Source of the DNA: Planctomycetaceae bacterium
GTDB lineage: Bacteria > Planctomycetota > Planctomycetia > Pirellulales > Pirellulaceae
Direction: 5' to 3'
Assembly (NCBI GenBank): GCA_002685655.1
Contig: NYXM01000063.1
Location: 1-43,193 of the forward strand
Length of the DNA: 43,193 nt
Positions 37,101 through 40,599 of the stretch are shown in pieces; within the stretch, counting starts at the first letter, position 1, and every line of letters begins with the position of its first letter. The position numbers and the translations under genes are program-made. The notes beneath the pieces are model-generated. The model searched no databases, was not told where the DNA came from, and saw only the letters and a program-made list of their open reading frames with translations.

Positions 37101-39694
37101 TCGGGGTTGTTGAGCGCCCCGCCGCTGCCGGTGTCGACAAACTCGAAAACGAACACGTCCGTCGGCACCGCACCCGTCGTGGCTCGATGAGTCAACGTGA
37201 TGGTGTCGCCATCGTTGGGCAACATGGCTGACGAAACGGTCAGGAAGAACTCGTTGTCAAACTCGAAGTTTCGAATGGTGCCGCGGTCGTCGCGAATCTG
37301 AATGGTCTGGCCATCATCAAATCCGCTGCCACCCTTGGTCACCGTCAACACAGGCCCAGTGTCGAATCGACCCTGTGCGGAGATCGCCAAACCTGGCAGA
37401 TCGACGTCAATCGACTTGTCATTGGTCAGGCGGATCTGATTGCTCACCGGCAACGCTTCGGTAGCAAAACCGGCAGCGTTGATTGCGTTTCCAATCGCCA
37501 ACGCGACGGCGTTACTAGTAAACGAAGCGTGCGGAAGATAGTCGATTCGCGTCGCGCCGGGCGTTTGCACGAGAGGCGATCCCGTATCCATCAAACCACC
37601 GCCCGATGTATCGACCGCGACGGGCGTGCTGCCAAGATGAATTCGGCCTTCACCTAAATCGAACGGAGTGATGCCGCTGATTGCCAGAGCATCGACCTCC
37701 ATCTGAATCGCCGCCATCACGGCGTTCACCACGTCCTGTTGCGTGTCAACGGTGGAGTCGAACTGAATCTCGACGTTGCCCATTGTCACGCCGTTCAGAT
37801 CGTTGACATCTTCAAACTCGAAGACCGTCGTGGTGTTGTTTTCGTCTGTGATGGAAAAGATGTCCTCGTCGGCCAATCCGGTCGAGATGTCCAAAGGGAC
37901 TTGCAGGATGAAACCATGACGAAATTCGAGCGCCTTGGTCACACCGAACCGGTCCGTAATGCTGAACAACTGGCCCTCGGTGAACGAGTCGCCGGCGAGT
38001 GAGACCTGCAAAACCTGCCCGCTGTCGAACCGACTTTGAAACTCCTTCGTCAACCCCGACACACCGGCGTTCATGTCGACAATGTCTTCACCTTCCAGCA
38101 GAATTCGATTTCCGGCCAGGATTGCGGTGGTGTCAAAACTAGCGCCGTTGATCGCCTCGACAATCGCCAATCCCAATTGGGACTGAGTTGCATCTTGTGA
38201 AAAAGCGATGGCGATCGATGCAGCATTATTTAGAGCTGTCGGCACGTCGCTATCAAACTCGAATGTCCGGGGCGTGCCCGAGGCGTCGGTGATCCCGAAG
38301 AACTGACCGTCCACAAAGGCGTTGCCGCTGCCAGTGACCACGATCGCAGCGCCAATGTCCGTTTCGTCAGTGAGGTTCGTGGCTGTGTTGAAGCTGCTTC
38401 CCAACCCAATCAGATTGAGCGGCGAATAGTTGACGGGGCGATCACCGACTGTCGTGGCCGGATCCCCCGAATTGATCGATGCCCCAATCAGCTCCCGAGC
38501 AGCGGGGTGTCCGTTGATCGCATCAATCACCTCTTGGGCGATCGTCTCTTCACCCGCGTGCAAGTTTAAGTCCACAAAAACAGTCGAATTGACAACGTTA
38601 ATCAGCAGGCGTGGAGCGGAATCCACGGCGGCGCCAAGATCGCTGCGGTTGACGACCACGGAAATCGGATGCTCGTCCGGTCGGACGGCCGTGAATTGCA
38701 ACACCACCTGATCGTTGGAGTTGAAATCTGAAGAGACTTCAAAGTGGGACGAAAACTGCTGAGGGGGCAGCGGGGCAGCCTCGTCGCTCCCCACCCTGAG
38801 CCTGAACGTGCCTGGCCCGATCAAGGCGCCCGTATCTGGATCCTCCAATGAATCCAAGTTCTGCGCAAACGTCAGTGTGACTAAATCCCGCGACGCATCG
38901 TAAGAAACATCCGTCGGCATGATGACAACATCGTCCGTGTTGCGGACTGTGTCGGCGCTGAATATCAGCTGGTAAAACTCGGGGTTCTCAGCCGACGACT
39001 GGATCGGATTACCCAGGTCATCATTCTCAACGAATAAGTCGTCATCGTTAAAGTAGACCTCGATCTGATTTCGGGCCTGGACCAGCGTACCTGATGGGTC
39101 TCGACTGATCGGCTGCGGAACTACCGCAACGACCTGTGCCCCGAGGTCCAATTCGAACCGGATCGAATCAACGGACGAATTGCCGTCACCGTCAACCAAT
39201 GTCGGAATGTAACTGTCCCCAAGCAGGTTCTTTAAGTCGTTTGCATTCCCCGCGCCAAACACCTGAATCTGATAAAAAGCGTCCGATAGCGATTCGGCAA
39301 ATCGAATCACGACCTCGTTCTCGCTGGGGCTCTTTCCAACCCCAATAAACCCGGGTGTGATGATCTGGTCGTCACCGTCCCCGAAAATGCTGTTAATGCT
39401 GCGCGCGATCTGAATTCCCGATAACGAAAGGGGATCGATCTGCTGATTCTCGTCGAAGCGTAACGTCAGCTCGCGAGGCGCAACATCACGCACATTTGTA
39501 GACTGTTCGACAAACGAAAACAGATCACTGTTGTTCGGTTGCACGCCAGCGAGGCGCGGCCCAACCGCCAACAGTAGTCGATCTTCGAGTCGCTCCAATA
39601 ACAGACGCCGTCGGCACTCGTAATCGAGTCGGCCGGATCGTCTTCGTTGACTTGTCATTGCATTTCGCAAGTGACGGGAACGTCGTATGGTCAT
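16154..39694 (-). CDS. Giant secreted multidomain adhesin-like protein A (7846 aa) with pseudo-metzincin domain
   Basis: A single 23.5-kb frame. The ATG at 39694 is chosen over an adjacent in-frame TTG (39697) because it gives MTIRRS, as in giant B, and has GAGGG 7 nt upstream. Order: LEPR-XLL-like LLLERLEDRLLLA (31-43); the DVAPRELTLRFD module; five TFEFD repeats (about 450-975); a metzincin-like domain with its active site replaced (VGVGAMLGLDL, 1171-1181); PPC-like modules; parallel beta-helix and Fn3-like blocks; choice-of-anchor L (FASEEY near 3612); another PPC-like module; eleven TFEFD repeats (about 4640-5910) around a DFGDAPD module; GEVED (about 6060); 14 cadherin-like units (about 6070-7640); a two-loop dockerin-type repeat (about 7650-7725). 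I count only about six cysteines. Likely a cell-surface or matrix protein; its ligand is unknown. Confidence 0.95.
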   Translation of the reverse strand: MTIRRSRHLRNAMTSQRRRSGRLDYECRRRLLLERLEDRLLLAVGPRLAGVQPNNSDLFSFVEQSTNVRDVAPRELTLRFDENQQIDPLSLSGIQIARSINSIFGDGDDQIITPGFIGVGKSPSENEVVIRFAESLSDAFYQIQVFGAGNANDLKNLLGDSYIPTLVDGDGNSSVDSIRFELDLGAQVVAVVPQPISRDPSGTLVQARNQIEVYFNDDDLFVENDDLGNPIQSSAENPEFYQLIFSADTVRNTDDVVIMPTDVSYDASRDLVTLTFAQNLDSLEDPDTGALIGPGTFRLRVGSDEAAPLPPQQFSSHFEVSSDFNSNDQVVLQFTAVRPDEHPISVVVNRSDLGAAVDSAPRLLINVVNSTVFVDLNLHAGEETIAQEVIDAINGHPAARELIGASINSGDPATTVGDRPVNYSPLNLIGLGSSFNTATNLTDETDIGAAIVVTGSGNAFVDGQFFGITDASGTPRTFEFDSDVPTALNNAASIAIAFSQDATQSQLGLAIVEAINGASFDTTAILAGNRILLEGEDIVDMNAGVSGLTKEFQSRFDSGQVLQVSLAGDSFTEGQLFSITDRFGVTKALEFRHGFILQVPLDISTGLADEDIFSITDENNTTTVFEFEDVNDLNGVTMGNVEIQFDSTVDTQQDVVNAVMAAIQMEVDALAISGITPFDLGEGRIHLGSTPVAVDTSGGGLMDTGSPLVQTPGATRIDYLPHASFTSNAVALAIGNAINAAGFATEALPVSNQIRLTNDKSIDVDLPGLAISAQGRFDTGPVLTVTKGGSGFDDGQTIQIRDDRGTIRNFEFDNEFFLTVSSAMLPNDGDTITLTHRATTGAVPTDVFVFEFVDTGSGGALNNPDNVAVNFDSGTDGQAEIAAAIVAAFDGLIVDGRLSGISLVDTGNGQIQLGAGPGYGFVITSAAVGQTGPSLIDPNAVAVTLTGGESINEMAVRLADAVNFAGFRGLGTAVKDRIYLTNDRQVIVDGDLDAITKSSQGIIISSAINPQPFELDFPGANNEPGHRDIPDEVGSGIQQHINADFADGGRDSTPGATTVLYNFRDDYGVDQQGDALQNAITEQQKARAREAFQLWGNYLGVQFLESAREGLALATGDLNALDPTEPGVLNFAANDFRVRIDPRFASGLLVMDNGIQWNEDFGENWFVNSMVGVGAMLGLDLANDLPTSNVMALVTAPTDPITGDSVPFFNVGDPESIYPGNADIIHGQHLYRPDGIDIDLYRFTIDLDEGRVGRFTAETFAQRLPNSSLLDTVVRLYRENANGTRELIAQNDDYFSRDSLIEMDLGPGAYYIGVSAGGNSDYDPTIEGTGIGGASQGVYDLRLNFRSQVEDENTIRDLDGQKTALDGDADGVTGGVYSFWFQTRPLNRVLEITGDGNSFLDGQVVTITNSQGVVKRFEFDNDTPPNFAAGNQPVSFTEFSSSETLAQTLSTKITNAGFNVSATTEGTNRITLSGERLVSLSFGFVGIEIEGKTIFVDKTAGPNADGSLEKPFNSIARSGQTNSFAATHPDDIVRIVGNGGTDQKIDSLGDNFAYEIGFPPAGGPANLEDGTEMAVPRGVTVMIDPGTIFKMRRSRIGVGSSSLTVNRSGGALQVLGTPERNVFFTSWLNENIGLDTHPPTTSATRGDWGGIVFRADIDNGESRPSLENEGIFLNYVNHADISYGGGGNVVIGGIQQIVNPIQMTETRPTISFNRITNSADSAMSASPNSFDETNFHSPRFQAAGVFTSDYERIGPEIHSNFLLNNSTNGLFVRIETPAGNALRPLAVSGRLDDTDIVHVLAENLVIQGSQGDPLLDLERPAVDLITFTPRNGDGLPEGVYNYKVTFVDASGFEGRPSTPTPDFAITAAAKTAGIGAIQLNQLPPVTGDFVSRRIYRTDANSDGVYHLVATLNASDTVFVDSLAPVDLQDELRRDPPSGVAVTATPVPRGSLAVGKYNYRIVFVDAQGNEGASSDPFAELVNLGVGSEGGIRLDSLPATNGKFVSRRLYRSTIGGIGPYTLVAELDATTPDYIDDGSTLGGTLDASAFGVIRARPHARLAIDPGAVIKLEGARIETKFGGQVIAEGNIGQEVVFTSRLDDAFGAGGTFDTNDDNDQPSGEASPSPGNWGGLFFGQLSRGSIDNALIAYGGGINRIEGTFTSFNVLEVHQADFRLTNCIIENNAEGVGGQGPIDRFGRGYNRVATVFVRGAQPIIVDNIFRDNNTQYDASKSSASLQMPVITINANSLIHDNLVDYGRSRGTVNVISRYGDNAGPLVRGNRLSNNAINAMVIRGEVLTTQSVWDDTGIVHVLTNQFDQRNARTVDAAGFQRTFAFDEIVIPEHHTYGGLRLESNSTESLVVKLRGSGRLDNSFNLIQNGNPSNRNPYDGAGFTASGRRFELDDRIGGTLHVVGQPGFPVVLTSLFDDTVGAGVQPDDRPQTDTNNDGIATIPRPNDWRSIRLDQESNDRNVEIALELESPEETAPGSNSTTNTAQSLGKLAANEQGGDENLRMGFEIQGFINEPNDVDVYSFEGAAGTEIWIDVDRTTFTLDTIVEFLDENGVVLARTDDTLREVDAVDFVSNQIQPNLVAPLQKSPTPYYPTHASGLSKDFFTINPRDAGMRIALPGSAGARDTFHVRVRSKDGLTTGVYQLQIRMGEVDEFPGSTVRFADIRYANNGVEVLGLPKHSPLIGEAAEDELAGSFASNNNFFQDPVTPGNQPQDVGNLLASDRAAISIAGTTSSPGDLDFFKFDVTYEGISDASQHHFATTFDVDYADALVRYNSTLNVFDDSGRLILIGHDSNIAEDRSGPLAGADLTDLSRGSVGPKDPYIGPVELPQGTYFPVVTSNGQISADLLGNRLLRLEPVNSVIRIAEDHIGSFGGSTAEDPVVPVLLDPNFVGSGTNLWHVTGNRAANPGHGLNEVFDLSRSGASLTDGGDSFYFGDESAGNTVPAGSMGNMLSNPFSLKGYSANDRPVLYFNYFIDNDSGQDAFRVSLVDAGGNATLVASSNTSDASSPAVTLLSQASGSDWLQARIELDTFAGSETLRLRFEYDGVSTGSNEGAYIDDVIIGFAERGEMVTGAASNPNFTTDPNAPPAETLVGNYQLEIRKASEFGTSGQATSTIRSATVWGIQPGTRQILQIDPANGAIVGQFPAPDPLAPGHLVAGLSIAEGGNSLIYVNGELDGSILYRLDPTNGTILSTELLPSISGSSPGDRGGLSYESPGTIFAVDGILGVDAQTGFGGPVTQHLSATFAEPTIPGAMGGDDNGRQFLDAGALIVEYDPSLANSIMNSFPAQVPQMQGMAFDGTFLYVSDAAGNLVTLDPDTGTIRQTVAIPGGNLIGLAAARFNNANVGLTLTGSIDTNDREAQVTTLIAPAGTDVVDGQTFTVGDGVNELTFEFEDPEIGDGISGGHVEIRFKTSDNDPMNPVFLPDTDSVIATRIRDAINSPQAQTIINLRAAKSDGEVTGTASSDNRINLFGTALVDVPDSFEITETTNNANQLRDVIVGSAVESVGNATFVGSDVSAGLFRGGLETIGLESGIVLTTGDANFADDPNPVNTQNGRASEQGDANLDAELGVTTVDTTYLEFDFTLPPLPATPPMASNDLYLNFVFASEEYNESIGSAFTDAVAIFVDEGADGVDVKNIALVPGMSPLDPVSIDTVNGGDPFDPSGLIGANPQFFNNNDPNQGGQFLDEFGYDGFTDVFVASLAGADALTTDGTHRIKIAISDVDDLSADSAVFIEAVSMQSFLTTDPDTGPFVRDPEGIASIRHEGQGDQNRFRDQGLVMIHSNTVTDSKTYGIVADAGERDTDGSFASNRDSGGTSSALDRVPVRLQSPVPGPVRNLVAPNNVPATGGFTPSVTIANNTITSDGSLGGIHVSGNSQTYELTPRRPSVHPVQNLIEFTAGDEVCDGENFTIRAFGQSVRFEFEDISGSPVIECGSGAVGGNGWVDGRIPIYYRRSLDPVQGYRQTEMAQAIKNAIDSSTLVSNDSTMVIQTYIAPSRSPGGFTPGPDPAVFVEHVSGIGSSPPGSGVLRIRRVGHAYQPQPFARVVNNTIFGNDGDFSFFADPSLESNDTLFNAIDTRQGRQHNPESFTASATIGDTQNFRDDDSVDVDFYRFELDVSDHVTIDLDAITTGSTLNPVLRLFNSVGEEIMRSSGDPAMNLDPSIDFTAVVPGTYFVGVSGAGNDSYSPLSLGSRIGGASTGDYSIEVNVRAPRTYVITAQHGARNGTFEIEDVTGTIRTVTVTSTAAEEFPILAVRLANAINAATGGTNIQNLPNGPFGVANPLQPVQAEAYGERYVVVRNAARMTQTSGNMTITPVSDNDLDQLRQERGILVSEQATPTVLNNVLTNLRRGLEQVSFHSDNPGPADVGHSVPGGMVEGASVYQHNSLSNSNIPFSSEDFQIALGGFESLYVNAADHNLFPADFALSIDSSIDSLSERSEFGPIKEALGISLSPILAPDRDVVGQLRVDDPDVQTPLGQGANVFKDRGSLDRSDFVGPSASLVFPQDNDANDFDQDGAVSIVQLDEGVYSNFTIQIVDGFKAANPFPGVGVDDDTLDGRVLPIDEDGIPLLVRGPALTLFRDGVFLREGIDYTFRYNQTSNEAVLTPLSGIWQSGVYVIRVNNRDRFVIDAASGSAIDDGDDFTITNAIGETASIEFDSGYTVRITQTLGLQVPAIGAATGGITDGQRFSITQDNGATTVVFEFDRNGNVLPDNRPVPFATADSASALADSIVAAIQQAVIDGDLSSLQPRNLGNGLVHVGATTDHEVDTTFSQLTTTVTQSPFSLTVPANGGLGLTDGETFTVSDGTITETFEFDNDGILTTVPGPGVCSYCSIPYLDQDSSDQIAGLVAGALASAPLGLNPLSIGGGVVQLGAGANHSVDVTQGSLTRQMSIGGINDAERFTITNGVDTVTFEFDNDGIFIDSDMDNVPDNTLLPFTTASTHLDLADQMVAAITSAGLGLDPIHIGGGIVNIGGTPLHILTSTFAPSLIVTGDPGVRATTTLHLPTAPALQVPPNGGADIADAEMFVLGNGNQIRSFEFDSDGVFVDADGDLAPDNILITFTGTETRTAMAVAVSTAISLSGLGFMPMPVANGVIDLGAPPTGMIGPLTNTSLTRADRVGTSLLDGDVFSIDDGSNTVFFEFEDASLGNGVIPGNESILYTPGSDVDTVADTMVAVIASAGLNLAPVNLGDGAVELNDSPGHLVDVTASSLTQSGVPGGGVLVKIRSDFSDAQVAASIVKSINTANTTLPFENVTAQIRGGSTLFVDIDQFKVDNQGNVTVEPADYVDGSAAVTGISNFFLSAVKDLPGNSLEANQSTDETQFTILLPGAELDFGDAPDPFTGIGRYATLFDNDGARHVITETPIFLGSGVDADADGQPSLTADGDDADHVLDISASNLSVTGTAPYSIVVPAAGGAAINDGEMFTIERFNGQTVTFEFDENGVSADTKKINFTAATTRDELANAIVAAIQADTPQNNSNHDLLVLHPANLGNGIVFIGGKLRHTVDASQSSIVVEGSPASVLRIPATAMGTANIGDGDLIVFHDGAGSVTFEFDSDATVAMGNTAVTFVDTETPSEFAMNLISAVQSSGLQFAAPNGSMTHQGSGVIQVAGPASHSLDISQSPSLAPAGRIPLLVDTPATGLAIKVPAILQLEVSVGSAPTDIQDGDMFIINDRINPTVTFEFEIFGGVAAGSHPISFADTQTPEVVADRMVAVIQQAADDGLLVGIQPVRVSGGLVDLQPVAIVSVDSTQSHLAQTGPVVEGQTFSIDLDGPSGISPSVIFEFTKTGNVSGTNRSVQIQDVQSADDVAKSIVTAIKNAALSGDLAGVVTNNLGDGLVDVSGPTDLVVDLTNSTDLTQDGVAGGLADGQSFIIDDGVRQVTFEFDRNDRTTTGNVVVSTVTKVGTQLPSEWVERTVDEIGAEIAQAIMATGLAVFAADLGGGSVQFQRDDEDGVRFDSIFTPNAATPITVTASADGTLNAWFDWNQDGDWNDPNEQVFTDQAVQAGANSLSIMVPDFAPAPSTLPLGLTAARFRFSSESGLLPTGLAVDGEVEDYRIRVISNNAPTVVQPGLPNVPADVAFPVLEDDADHTFDASAFFSDIDITNGNGDFLIFTVVGNTNPSLVDARVGLDGRTVVLDFLDDQNGVATVRMRATDQGGLFVEDEFEVTVDPVNDRPIAHAQTVTLSEVTTEDVTKGTFTPTTVTLTWDDGDPMPDENQLPFFEIVDSSGDNGTIVLAADFVDSGKFTYLPDPDFNTAGGRTATVLFRVTDEDNPPENAGLPTNQTSLVAAVTFVITPVNGQPVGDPLSVTTAEENPINIMLSGSDGDPHPDEVQQITFAIVDQPADGTLAGFDPLTGAVTYTPNTDFNGADTFTFSITDDDFFGLGTTRVSDPTTFTVNVTPMNDPPIANNLGFSVDENSSYDSTDPGNQSLPGDDGDPVVVQLLTYEILTPPSHGTLTGFDAATGDFTYTPDVDYNNSPVGVPDTFTYKVTDDALAGPIFSLESGVGTVTITVTATNEQPIAFDQTVVMDEDEPGIGERTITLNADDNDPDVSQVLTYSIVTLPVNGTITNFNSVTGSLVYTPDPNFNGSDTFEFRARDDALAGNPPNLFSDPATVTIDVTPVNDVPIAFDQSFNLYEDEPNTGLRTITLVGDDGDPLQGEDQSPLTFIVGSPSNGTLAATATPGQYLYTPNADFNGQDSFTFQVEDDNTLGGPAKTSLPGTVNITVNAVNDAPQFTEGPNVTVIEDVGPHTVIGWASGVRPGPITAVDETPQIITFEVTNNNNPLFAEQPAISGSGTLTFTPRADANGTAVVTLKAKDNGSGTAPNVNESGSRQFTITVDAINDAPQFSIVTGNVEFAEEDAERPNVVLRATNILPGPNTATDEIGQNLIFNLSVVTTGNLAFTDFPAIDSQTGELTYTTAPNTNGVATVTVTLSDDGNSIPPNVHDVNVSPPQTFRIQVEAVNDAPEFTVDVPNVEADEDAGFQTVTGWASDILPGPLTATDESSQIITFEITNLILSGGLSFASAPAVNPANGNLTFETDPDRHGTATVTVVAVDNGNSTPPNNNDVNVSAPKTFVITIAAVNDAPEFALSEISPVVEDAGPQTVPGFVKSIRPGPDTATDEAIQTVTFNVTNDQTNLFSVQPTVFPDGTLIYTTLPDANGTAIVTVQAVDSGPSAAPNVNHSTKSFTLTIEAINDAPIITVPGEQVVNEDTNLEVRNITVTDVDAGEIEVKFRVNNGTLNVNTLVSGGLQPSDVSDNGTATVTVRSTPAAIAATLGATDGLNYQGNQDFNGNDVLTVIADDLGNTGSPGKKTDQATIPVTVSPLNDAPFVANPIADIVAPEDSPNLRVELFPRVFNDPDVATNNDTLTLSVANNNNSALVSATIDVIDKTALILALVPNASGQAEITIQATDSRGEFERDTFTLTVTPVNDAPVANPDSDLVVKNTPTELDMLSNDTDVESSAGTNDDIDVTTVEITSGANNASLSVKNDGTILFTPSPNFLGVSTFRYRVSDHQGALSNEATVTVRVITPPTANDDMATTGELEPVEIDVLLNDFDPDGPINAASVVVQSGPSNGSVVVDSVTGVITYTPQQDFNGTDAFLYTVDDFDGATSNVATVTVTVEPIRHWQNPGTAFPRNELDVNADGVITPQDVLIVINALNQGLGGALPTPTANFRPPPFYDTNGDGFLTANDALIIINFLNDNVFFVGEGEGSVSRDVAGLVGGQGEAATSNPFAVTAAPGFFEIRLPEQEAQGVESSLRGDNETRKSVDRIMAKVDDALAPVAPRVKKSATVPQTGVRLESTLDEIAGDLVDGFYDRDANDSVFGEDLI
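16540..16760 (-). other. C-terminal dockerin-type repeat of giant A
   Basis: Two calcium-loop segments are seen: LDVNADGVITPQDVLIVINAL (Asp7656) and YDTNGDGFLTANDALIIINFL (Asp7697). Each has the D-x-N-x-D-G loop followed by a hydrophobic helix, as in dockerin type I repeats. About 120 residues of charged tail follow. In planctomycetes such repeats often end very large surface proteins without a cellulosome. Confidence 0.88.
16790..21520 (-). other. Array of 14 cadherin-like/Ig-like units of giant A
   Basis: After GEVEDYRIRV (near 21510) come 14 units of about 90-130 aa. Most are joined by a VNDxP-type linker (VNDRPIA, VNDPPIA, VNDVPIA, VNDAPQF, VNDAPEF, INDAPII, VNDAPVA and variants). Each has a late TYTPxxxFNGxDTFTF or related strand. 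These are bacterial cadherin-like domains, expected to be rod-forming and calcium-stabilised. Four neighbouring units (near 19100-18050) share EDxGPQTVxGW and PGPxTATDE and look like recent local duplications. Confidence 0.85.
21960..25780 (-). repeat. Second TFEFD repeat block of giant A (11 copies)
   Basis: Eleven copies have cores near 25715, 25560, 25225, 24925, 24550, 24240, 23350, 23010, 22615, 22315 and 22015. The period is mostly 100-130 aa. Each unit joins a DGxxFTIxDG opening, TFEFD, an alanine-rich stretch and an LGxGxVxLGxxxxHxVD close. A DFGDAPDPF module (near 23690) splits the block. One copy has an inserted GVCSYCSIPY with a CxxC, unusual in a protein almost free of cysteine. 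Confidence 0.75.
28460..29130 (-). other. Choice-of-anchor L module of giant A
   Basis: The segment contains LNFVFASEEYNESIG, AVAIFVDEG, a Gly/Asn/Asp-rich loop, and a closing HRIKIAISDVDD ... SAVFIEA, as in the choice-of-anchor L family of bacterial surface proteins. It follows a propeller-like stretch. I did not find a counterpart in the visible part of giant B. Confidence 0.75.
36120..36660 (-). other. Degenerate metzincin-like (pseudoprotease) domain of giant A
   Basis: The domain aligns without gaps around the active site with the intact one in giant B: both share EPGHRDIP, a W-F pair before the motif, LGL, and a VM Met-turn. In giant A the site reads VGVGAMLGLDL (36152-36184, residues 1171-1181). 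The three His ligands have become V, A and L, and the catalytic Glu has become Gly. The fold may remain as a scaffold, but zinc catalysis by this motif is not possible. Confidence 0.85.
36770..38350 (-). repeat. First TFEFD repeat block of giant A (5 copies)
   Basis: Five variants of the ITDxxGxxxTFEFD unit have cores near 38255, 37920 (LEFRHG, diverged), 37815, 37265 and 37140. They sit directly before the metzincin-like domain. Giant B has no comparable block in that place, so the block moved, expanded or was lost after duplication. Further single copies in giant A lie near 35430, 29490 and 27910. Confidence 0.65.
39569..39607 (-). other. LEPR-XLL-like N-terminal targeting motif of giant A
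   Basis: Residues 30-42 of giant A, RLLLERLEDRLLL, follow a strongly basic stretch (TSQRRRSGRL). This matches the LEPR-XLL type N-terminus of planctomycete giant proteins and aligns with LLLEPLERRELL of giant B. A normal hydrophobic signal peptide is not visible. Confidence 0.7.
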
Positions 39695-39701
39695 CAACCA
39701 T

Positions 39702-39706
39702 CCCTC
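39702..39706 (-). promoter_or_regulatory. Ribosome binding site deciding the start of giant A
   Basis: GAGGG on the minus strand lies 7 nt before the ATG at 39694. The alternative TTG at 39697 would leave only 4 nt, so the ATG is preferred. Confidence 0.6.
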
Positions 39707-39783
39707 AGACTAGGGGGTTACTTCGACGAGCGCGGATAGATAGCTCAATGATGTAAAACAGATAAAATGAAGGGGTTACCAGC

Positions 39784-39809
39784 AGCCACCTGGCAACATC
39801 GAGGTGGCT
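39784..39809 (-). promoter_or_regulatory. Perfect 8-bp inverted repeat in leader of giant A
   Basis: AGCCACCT and AGGTGGCT flank a 10-nt loop, 90-115 nt before the start codon. No T-tract follows on either strand, so it is not a normal intrinsic terminator. It could be an RNA hairpin in the long leader or a protein-binding site. Confidence 0.4.
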
Positions 39810-39861
39810 CCCTCATTGCGTTAAATCCGGTCGTAACACACAGTTTCCGTAGATTTCATCG

Positions 39862-39889
39862 ATTATAGTTGGGGAAGAGGCCAATGCAA
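39862..39889 (-). promoter_or_regulatory. Candidate sigma-70 type promoter of giant A
   Basis: On the minus strand a perfect TATAAT (39862-39867) has TTGCAT (39884-39889, 3 of 6 to TTGACA) 16 nt upstream. Transcription would begin near 39855 and give a leader of about 160 nt. The -35 match is weak and planctomycete promoters are poorly defined. Confidence 0.35.
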
Positions 39890-40073
39890 CAAAATGGCGT
39901 GGGCTCCACTACATAATGCCTAATTTGCCAAACCTGCCTGTTCCCATCGCGGAGGGCTGTAACGGTTGGACGTGACCGCAATCCGACTAGTTCCCCGCTC
40001 GCGGTCCGGAGCTGGCAAAGTTTTTGGCTTCCCCTGGTGGCCTATAGGTGGGGTCGAAGGATAGGCAAACTGG

Positions 40074-40126
40074 GAGGAAAAGAAAAAGGCCGCGTCGCGG
40101 ATGCTTAGGCAATCCGCTACGCGGCC
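40074..40126 (-). terminator. Intrinsic terminator after the DUF3467 gene
   Basis: GGCCGCGT-x-GCGGAT pairs with ATCCGC-x-ACGCGGCC (40088-40126): 14 paired bases with one internal mismatch and a 9-nt loop. On the minus strand it is followed at once by TTTTTCTTTT. It begins about 50 bp after the stop of the DUF3467 gene, so it ends that transcription unit and separates it from the giant genes. Confidence 0.9.
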
Positions 40127-40174
40127 ATCATTATGACGACAGTCACCTGCCATCAATTCGATTTTCGGTTCGAC

Positions 40175-40564
40175 TTATTGACGGTTCTTCAGTCGCTTCT
40201 GAATGTCCGTTTCCAAGACACCAAAGACGGCTTCGTGACGCTGAACAGACATGTTCAAGGCGGCCAGCAGACGCTTGGCGGTGTAGTAGTTCACGATGAT
40301 GCGCTGTTTGACTTCAATTGGGTCCTTTGGAACACCAACGGGTTGCGGGTTCAGACCAAAATCGATAATCAGCTCTTCGGGGGATCCCGTGACGCGGCAG
40401 AAGTTGGCGTAGAGCGCCATCGCGTTTTCATCTTTGACTTGAACCTGAACCATCTGCTGTTGCTGCTGCGCAGCGTCCGAAGCTTCAGGTGCTGCTTTTT
40501 CGGCAGCCTTCGGCTCTGCAGGTACTTCGGGTTTCGCGGCTGTCTTTTCTGCAGCTTTCGCCAT
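40175..40564 (-). CDS. DUF3467-like small protein
   Basis: 129 aa. Residues 1-40 are low complexity, rich in Ala, Glu, Pro and Lys, and end in a Gln run. The remainder looks like the DUF3467 domain: VKDENAMALYANFCRVTGSP, EELIIDFGLN, then a helical VKQRIIVNYYTAKRLLAAL and HEAVFGVLETDI. The start is the ATG at 40564 with GGGAG 9 nt upstream. It lies 145 bp downstream of the M50/HlyD gene and is followed by a strong terminator, so it is probably the last gene of that unit. No signal peptide or membrane segment is seen, so it should be cytoplasmic. Its function is not known; the family is known as small uncharacterised bacterial proteins. Confidence 0.85.
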   Translation of the reverse strand: MAKAAEKTAAKPEVPAEPKAAEKAAPEASDAAQQQQQMVQVQVKDENAMALYANFCRVTGSPEELIIDFGLNPQPVGVPKDPIEVKQRIIVNYYTAKRLLAALNMSVQRHEAVFGVLETDIQKRLKNRQ

Positions 40565-40573
40565 TTTTCATTA

Positions 40574-40578
40574 CTCCC
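40574..40578 (-). promoter_or_regulatory. Ribosome binding site of the DUF3467 gene
   Basis: GGGAG on the minus strand lies 9 nt before the ATG at 40564. Two other ATGs just upstream are out of frame. Confidence 0.5.
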
Positions 40579-40599
40579 ATGGTAGAAACTTGGATTCGA

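Larger units (their letters stand above)
39698..40073 (-). other. Intergenic leader and promoter region of giant A
   Basis: This 376-bp stretch between the terminator of the DUF3467 group and giant A has no convincing gene. It holds a candidate promoter (39862-39889), a perfect hairpin (39784-39809), the ribosome binding site, and two copies of GTAACCCC on the minus strand (39714-39721 and 39772-39779, 58 bp apart). Short open frames here have no recognisable product. Confidence 0.6.

Noticed and set aside
1150..38350. Regularly spaced near-repeats such as TTCGAATTCGA, considered as DNA repeats or a CRISPR-like array
   Set aside because: They encode the TFEFD core of a protein repeat, the spacing varies by more than 100 bp, and the sequence between them is coding.
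39695..39697. TTG as the start codon of giant A
   Set aside because: The next codon is ATG, has better spacing from GAGGG, and gives the same MTIRRS start as giant B.
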